Assembly (NCBI GenBank): GCA_009760855.2 | Contig: WPIO01000024.1 | Span: 201,001-265,000 of the forward strand | Source of the DNA: Cristatella mucedo | Taxonomy: Eukaryota; Bryozoa; Phylactolaemata; Cristatellidae | DNA length: 64,000 nt | Direction of reading: 5' to 3' | Translations under genes and position numbers: made by a program | Notes under the pieces: model-generated | Told to the model about the DNA's origin: nothing | Seen by the model: only the letters and a program-made list of their open reading frames with translations | Database searches by the model: none | In this document: positions 61,601 through 64,000 of the stretch, piece by piece | Position numbering within the stretch: position 1 is the first letter of the stretch | Layout of the letters: each line of letters begins with the position of its first letter

Positions 61601-64000
61601 AGATCTTTTCTATTGCACACATCCTGAAATGCCCGAATTTGCTTCTAAGCTGCCAAACAAGCACTGCAAATATTTACTATGCATCAGTTTCTGTCACAGC
61701 TTCTTTAAAAGTAGCTATTATCAGACCACTCAGCAAGACTTTCACATTAGACCAGGAGAACTAAGCAAATTTCACCCAGTATCCATATTGCGGTTCGCCT
61801 CAAGGGTCAACGTGCTCGCCTAGAATAACTGAGGTCAACCTTGGACTACCGAGGCCATGGACTGGAGCCCTGTGGCCGGGATACGAAGTGCCTGGATAGT
61901 GACTCAGTTCTTTTAGGATGCTATACAAAGGAATTATATCAATTATATTAATCTCAACAACTCACCGGATCACCGATGGTGATTGAAATGTTTGTCCTGA
62001 AATCACTTGCTGAGATAAGACGTAAACTATTGCCATTGTCGAATGTAAACGTATGAATATATACATTGGTCCATCGCTACTTCGCGCTTCGACTTTCGCG
62101 GCTTCACTCTATAGCGGTTTTTTTAAATACGTGGATATTCATTGAAAATTTGATCTAAATAGTGAAAATGATAGAGCGCGCTCTCGCTTGTCTGGGTCAA
62201 GTATACACCCCTGTATTACAATTAAAATTAAAATTACTGTACGTATGGAATGCGGAAGAAGAGGACGACGCACCCGTTGAAGATACTGCACCACCTGAAG
62301 ACTCGCCTACTGAAGTCGGGCCTTCAGAGGAGCAGTAACATTGCTCTTCTTTGCTGTGCTGTACATCTCTTCATCTTACTCGTTTCATCACCAAACGCAC
62401 TATTTTTATAGCTTGGCGTTTGTGCGTAAGAATTGTGCGTGTTCAATTAAATGTACAATAATAACAATAGGATGTTTGTGACATCTAATATGTCTTATTT
62501 TCTCTATTTTGTCTAGTATATTTGGTAATACGAGTGTAATGGTGACTAACGGGGTGTTATTTTATGTCCGGAGGGCTCTAATAATGTTAAAAACCTTATT
62601 TAGAGGGTCATAAACAGGTCTTCTATGCTCCAACTACGAAAATATCTGATTTATAAATAAAGACTCATACTTCCCGAAATTCACCTATAGCGGTAGAGTC
62701 TGGAACGGATTAACCGAGATAAACCAGGATCAACTGTAGTCGATCTAAATACAACATGTTCAAATGACTTTCATTACCTTGAAGAATTCTGTTGATCCTA
62801 GGTTAAGTATCCAGGTTTATTCATCGTTACAAGACCGCCTGAAAGTGATGGTTAGTCAGCAGTACTGTATGCCTCATATTGCGTACGCATGTCTGTGGAA
62901 TATTTAGCCATGCATTAAAGTTGACTTGTTCTTAGTTATGGGCATTCTTGATTGCTGTTGTGCCCTGTTATTGACATCATAGCTTCGTTCGTTCACGTGG
63001 CGTTTACTACCTGCTATCTGTGCTTTGAGGCGCTACCTTTGCCAGTGTAAGTCAATAGACTTCAAGAACTAGCGTCCATTTATTTACTGTGCTTTAGACA
63101 AATGATTTCAGCTCATGAATCGCCACAGCGCGTTCAGAGCAATGCAAACACACGCACGCACACACACACAAACACTTACTTATTTAGTATCACGTGACTA
63201 TTTAAACAACGATCGTACCCTTTAAAATTGCCTTGAGGCTTACTTCTTGGAAAAACCAAACATCAAAGATGGCTCTTTTTTCAAATCGTACAATTAGAAT
63301 CAATGTTGAAAATGCCCACTTAACAATATCGGCACTTTGACTTAACAATAACGGCTAGGTTGACGTGAGTTTAGCGCCGCTTGAAGCAGAGAAGCAGAGC
63401 CGTCTTTACACGTTTTACGTGTAGCGTACGAAGCTGTGGCACTGACTCAAAGTAAAAAAAATCAAAGTTTACGTGCATGCCTATCCATCGACCGGTCTCA
63501 TCAAAGGCGTGGACACAGTTCGTCAGGGATTTAAGTAGTGATCAAGATTTTCTGCATACGCTCAACTACAAGATGTGTAATGAGTATTACAAAATTCGGT
63601 GTCGAAGCTATACGCATCAACCCAAGGCAGTTGGCCCTGAAAAAACCACTATTACGTGGTAGTTTCCAATGTGATGTGTAGAAAATTCAAAGGTTGCACG
63701 ACCTAGAGAGCAGCCAGGTCTGCTAACTTGAACTGATCAAGCTTGACCTTGGCCTTGATAATATCAACCAAGGTCGAGGTTCAGCATCCCCCTGAGCAAA
63801 TTCTCCGCCACCTAAGCGGCGAGCGAGTAACCCCGGTTGCTGCTTAATTGAAGTGGCGTTTTGGCCATCGCAGCCGTGCCGCCATTCCGGGACAGGGCGC
63901 GCTTACCGAGGGTCAGCGGTATGAGCTCCTTCTCGGGGTTCGGCTCGGCCTTGAAGCCATGAGCAACGATTCTGATCGGGTTCCTCGTCGCCAGCGCAAT
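43476..64000 (-). CDS. TAT: Tyrosine aminotransferase, nine exons visible, N-terminus outside window
   Basis: PLP enzyme (fold type I, class I/II) that converts tyrosine and 2-oxoglutarate to 4-hydroxyphenylpyruvate and glutamate, the first step of tyrosine breakdown. Exons in order: 64000-63907 (partial), 55926-55825, 55614-55547, 51833-51678, 51448-51257, 50862-50581, 44316-44233, 44111-44013, 43613-43476. All junctions are GT-AG with agreeing phases, giving about 404 codons against about 454 in human. Key residues are present: Asn/Pro of NNPSNPCGS, Asp and Tyr of SDEVY, the PLP lysine in SGLSKRFLCPGW, and Arg of YVRIVV. YYNCPEAP and PGWRLGW are typical of TAT rather than other aminotransferases. 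One oddity: the usual GAMY loop reads ASMF. Promoter lies beyond the right edge. Confidence 0.95.
44013..44111 (-). CDS. TAT: TAT exon: small-domain segment
   Basis: 33 codons, phase 0, from CGCAG|ATC to GTG|GTGAGT. Reads IGIDCSSFADIRSD then MEFAEKLLSEESVFCLPSV, matching the vertebrate VGIE...CLPA segment. Confidence 0.93.
44233..44316 (-). CDS. TAT: TAT exon: 84-nt exon with altered GAMY loop
   Basis: 28 codons from TTTCAG|AAA to ATG|GTAAGA. Reads KNALHVMRILSDAPGLRPV then MPRASMFMM. It links LFE of the previous exon to IGIDC of the next. The family motif S-G-A-M-Y is A-S-M-F here. Confidence 0.92.
44609..44690 (-). mobile_element. SINE S1, truncated
   Basis: Only the body and B box (GGGTTCAAGCC in reverse complement) remain. 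In TAT intron 6 next to a fuller S1 copy. Confidence 0.7.
44712..44898 (-). mobile_element. SINE S1 copy
   Basis: Full minus-strand copy: tail AAATAAATAAATA at the left, GATAAAGGATCGCTCACC body, B box and a GAGCCGTGATGGCACACCG head in reverse complement. Confidence 0.92.
45210..45268 (+). mobile_element. SINE S2 tail remnant
   Basis: Repeated CTATATAAATGAAT and ACGCTATATAAATGAATTG segments match the S2 3' end only. Confidence 0.5.
45583..47951 (+). mobile_element. Young LINE A copy with long intact RT frame
   Basis: 5'-truncated just after the endonuclease region (starts DAVRASISASPLLLS). The frame is shifted once at a C run (45723-45736) and is then open to 47717. It ends with the canonical stem-loop (GCGCC 47886-47890, GGGCGC 47914-47919) and an ATTATTAATTTTATTATT tail. 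Flanked by TAGCT on both sides (45578-45582 and 47952-47956), taken as the target-site duplication. Confidence 0.9.
45924..47717 (+). CDS. LINE A reverse transcriptase, 597 codons, 5'-truncated element
   Basis: Reverse transcriptase of a CR1/L2-group non-LTR retrotransposon, which copies element RNA at a nicked genomic target. Order of motifs: linker (LADRFSRFFVQKIDKIRES), RT start ([19 protein letters not shown]), motif A with Asp224 and Asp230 (DLSAAFDTID), motif B GVPQGSVLGP (281-290), motif C FYADD (313-317, catalytic Asp316/317), then a C-terminal region with CNSLLTGLPAC and HWLPVKQRIDFKVLSLTF. The frame is open upstream of this Met to the C run near 45736, so the Met is probably internal. 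The apurinic endonuclease domain is missing, so the copy cannot be autonomous. It lies antisense in TAT intron 6. Confidence 0.92.
   Translation: MHNPKMLMSTINHLLNRSQVSSLPDDPCDDLADRFSRFFVQKIDKIRESIPAMTTFPLECCSSVPGCASMSAFKQVTSDVVLKLVSQSKKTTSPLDPIPTVLLLRCIDLLLPCITNIINMSLASGQVPAPFKKAVVRPLLKKATLDQENLSNHRPVSLLPFLSKTLERVVADQLNSYIETSHLASKFQSGFRANHSTESALLRVYNDLLRNADMGRVSLLVLLDLSAAFDTIDHKVLLERLSSRLGITGTALQWFRSYLSGRLQSVDVNGQRSSEVPLKYGVPQGSVLGPVLFTVYTLPLADVIAKHNLGFHFYADDTQLYLCFDPSQPSSTSNSLNSLAACIDDIRSWMAANFLKLNDDKTNLLVMGKPSVIQKMERLTFKIGSASISPVASARNLGVIFQSDLSLDDHISSTVKSAYFQLHNIAKIRACLDKDTTSKLVHAFVTSRLDFCNSLLTGLPACAIRRLQLVQNSAARLVCRERRSCHITPLLADLHWLPVKQRIDFKVLSLTFRSLHSMAPAYLSEILPHQAKHRFSESNSLEIPRTNLKSFGDRAFSSYAPTAWNSLPTCIRTSPDLTTFKRNLKTYLFRTAFSGSL
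49285..49420 (-). mobile_element. LINE B 3' end, minus strand (copy 4)
   Basis: Reverse complement reads CTCCGAAAGCTGCTTACGCG, GACACCCACTAGGTCTTTG and GTTACAGACGTGGATACATT, the LINE B 3' end. Confidence 0.7.
49421..50094. other. TAT intron 6, AT-rich, nothing recognised
   Basis: No repeat family or exon found by eye. Confidence 0.5.
50095..50315. repeat. 17-bp minisatellite, 13 units
   Basis: Unit GATGCGGGACTACTTAG. Variants occur in neighbouring pairs (GATTC twice, ACTATATAG twice, ACTACATAG twice). In TAT intron 6, about 270 bases past the donor at 50581. Confidence 0.97.
50581..50862 (-). CDS. TAT: TAT exon: PLP-lysine exon
   Basis: 94 codons, phase 0, TTTTCAG|GTT to GAG|GTATGC. Contains FYPLATLSKRVP, the cofactor lysine in SGLSKRFLCPGWRLGW, and the helix LTEVVLGPCCFLQAALPQIL. 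The most diagnostic exon of the gene. Confidence 0.96.
51080..51135. repeat. 28-bp direct repeat, 2 copies, in TAT intron 5
   Basis: Exact tandem copies of CAGCCGGCGGCCATGACTTA plus CTGAACTG. Confidence 0.95.
51257..51448 (-). CDS. TAT: TAT exon: NNPSNPCGS and SDEVY exon
   Basis: 64 codons, phase 0, from TTGCAG|CCC to ATG|GTACGC. Reads PEKDWKIDVEHLEAQVDD, then ILINNPSNPCGS (Asn packs on PLP) and VISDEVYEYM (Asp binds the pyridine N, Tyr the O3'). Confidence 0.96.
51678..51833 (-). CDS. TAT: TAT exon: cofactor-phosphate loop and following strand
   Basis: 52 codons from TTCATAG|GAC to TTG|GTAAGA. Reads DVTMALGTSQALDHVLTLL, then NRGENVLVPKPGY and GISSKAYRLL. Relative to vertebrate TAT the stretch after PGY is one residue shorter and divergent. 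Confidence 0.93.
52185..52993 (-). mobile_element. LINE A 3' fragment, minus strand, open C-terminal frame
   Basis: Sense to the TAT gene, in intron 3. Begins at STVKSAYFQLHNIAKIRACL and stays open to LFRTAFSGSL, with a complete 3' end and (ATT)n tail. Very close to the 45.6-kb copy, so a recent insertion. The open frame beyond 52993 is chance. Confidence 0.92.
52994..54640. other. TAT intron 3, AT-rich, nothing recognised
   Basis: No repeat family or exon found by eye. Confidence 0.5.
54641..54794. repeat. Unit Q, copy 1 (about 150 bp)
   Basis: Runs from ATCAGCCAGATTACTACTGA to TATGTCATGGCCGTA. Near-identical to 56234-56386 apart from a few bases (CGCGCACAGGG against CGCAAAGGG). Confidence 0.85.
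55547..55614 (-). CDS. TAT: TAT exon: YYNCPEAP exon
   Basis: 68 nt from CTGCAG to GAC|GTAAGT. With the G from the previous exon it reads GLKGAREAVATYYNCPEAPV and TAD. The YYxCPEAP motif is typical of TAT. Confidence 0.95.
55825..55926 (-). CDS. TAT: TAT exon: GDPT and SGKYHGY exon
   Basis: 102 nt, phase 2 in and 1 out. A textbook branch point TGCTAAC lies upstream of the acceptor. Completes GDPT, then VTDAVMKAFASGKYHGYSEA. Matches the vertebrate GDPT...SGKYNGY segment. Confidence 0.95.
56234..56386. repeat. Unit Q, copy 2, inside the LINE A 3' end
   Basis: Interrupts the LINE sequence between CCTCAGAGAAC and TTAATCTATTTCTAGGCG. An AAC on each side could be a 3-bp duplication. Confidence 0.8.
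57009..57191 (-). mobile_element. SINE S1 copy with clear target duplication
   Basis: Complete minus-strand S1, A-run tail at its left and GAGCCGTGATGGCACACTAG head at its right. Flanked by AGGTA at 57004-57008 and 57192-57196; removing the element and one copy restores the LINE A sequence. Confidence 0.95.
57595..57700. repeat. 14-bp minisatellite, about 7 units
   Basis: Unit CCGGTGCGCTTCTT with single-base variants, in TAT intron 1. Confidence 0.95.
58135..58960 (-). mobile_element. Two abutting decayed LINE A fragments
   Basis: 58135-58392 is the C-terminal region (AAAGGATTTGAGGTTG, GCCAGTGCAGGCTCGTGAGA). At 58393 a second copy begins with its own 3' tail (AATAATAGTAATACTACTAA) and runs to about 58960. 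The second copy seems to have landed in the first. Confidence 0.75.
58961..60736. other. TAT intron 1, unresolved
   Basis: Holds a 71-codon plus frame at 59062-59277 with no known domain, a 14-base C run near 59820, and a stretch ending in AATAAA (60545) that has LTR-like composition but no definable ends. Confidence 0.35.
60737..60840 (-). mobile_element. LINE A 3' end only, minus strand
   Basis: AATAATAATAATAATGATGC, then CACCCTCAGAAAACTCAATC and CTTTCTAGCCACTTAACATT, reversed family 3' end. Confidence 0.8.
60990..61800 (+). mobile_element. LINE A relic (region before and into RT)
   Basis: Pieces in family order: LVKSYNATLAQA, CRSYQSFLTTAKSNFYKK, NIVESQML, then a segment like [18 protein letters not shown] and HPVSILR. 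Heavily mutated; its 3' part is absent and an S2 follows. Confidence 0.7.
61803..61945 (+). mobile_element. SINE S2, diverged
   Basis: GTGCTCGCCTAGAATAACTG, GGACTGGAGCCCTGTGGCC, AAGTGCCTGGATAGTGACTC and GGATGCTATACAAAGGAATT follow S2 order with many changes. Confidence 0.7.
62064..62736 (+). mobile_element. Tigger/pogo-type DNA transposon, internally deleted
   Basis: Left end CATTGGTCCATCGCTACTTC with CGGCTTCACTCTATAGCGG; right end reverse complement CAGTTGATCCTGGTTTATC. Both are flanked by TA, the Tc1/mariner target duplication. The 3' half (TCTGGAACGGATTAACCGAG) is typical of Tigger-like elements. Only the acidic end of the transposase remains. Confidence 0.8.
62237..62338 (+). pseudogene. 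Transposase C-terminal remnant
   Basis: An acidic open stretch (NAEEEDDAPVEDTAPPEDSP, then TEVGPSEEQ and TAA at 62336-62338) inside the Tigger-type element. Position suggests the C-terminal tail of its transposase; no catalytic part is present. Confidence 0.45.
62739..63906. other. TAT intron 1, 5' part; nothing recognised
   Basis: AT-rich except near 63800-63906. A short (CA)-rich tract is at 63148-63172. Confidence 0.5.
63907..64000 (-). CDS. TAT: TAT exon: NPIR exon, cut by the window edge
   Basis: At least 94 nt ending CTCG|GTAAGC. Reads RNPIRIVAHGFKAEPNPEKE then LIPLTLG, equivalent to the vertebrate NPIR...KPNPNK...ISLSIG segment just before GDPT. Roughly 50 more N-terminal residues should lie to the right. 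Confidence 0.92.

Overview
This window is animal nuclear DNA, probably from an invertebrate; I cannot name the group from sequence alone. Genes are split into small exons with GT-AG introns, introns and spacers are filled with retrotransposon debris, and there are long microsatellites and no operons or bacterial-type genes. Two protein-coding genes can be reconstructed exon by exon, both on the minus strand. (1) A complete six-exon, tail-anchored cytochrome b5 gene runs from its ATG at 29298 to its stop at 15350 (141 codons, all splice phases agree). (2) A tyrosine aminotransferase gene runs from beyond the right edge of the window to its stop at 43476; nine exons (about 404 codons) are visible and only the N-terminus is missing.

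Most of the rest is mobile DNA. The dominant family, called LINE A here, is a CR1/L2-group non-LTR retrotransposon with more than 20 copies in both orientations. Nearly all are 5'-truncated and end in a (TTA)n-type tail. One copy (45583-47951) keeps a 597-codon reverse transcriptase frame with an intact YADD box. A second, diverged LINE (LINE B) has a different 3' end and four copies. Two tRNA-derived SINE families are present: S1 (head with a clear B box, TTTA-type tail) and S2 (tRNA-Ser/Leu-like head). The S2 3' tail copies the stem-loop of the LINE A 3' end, which marks LINE A as its likely partner. Also present are a solo LTR (30482-31705, 4-bp target duplication), an internally deleted Tigger/pogo-type DNA transposon (62064-62736), a relic resembling R2-type LINEs near 38 kb, and a roughly 150-bp mobile or duplicated unit with two copies in the aminotransferase introns.

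Layout: 1-15 kb is TE-rich spacer with two long perfect palindromes (3.7 and 4.2 kb), a 640-bp GA tract and a GC-rich stretch (12.5-14.1 kb). 15.0-29.3 kb is cytochrome b5. 29.3-43.4 kb is spacer with the solo LTR and a CpG-rich block at 32.6-33.4 kb. 43.4-64 kb is the aminotransferase gene, whose introns hold the young LINE A, a 17-bp minisatellite and several nested insertions. Nested insertions (LINE in LINE, SINE in LINE, LTR in SINE tail) give a relative order of activity. The two host genes belong to separate processes (ER electron transfer; tyrosine breakdown) and nothing here suggests that they work together.
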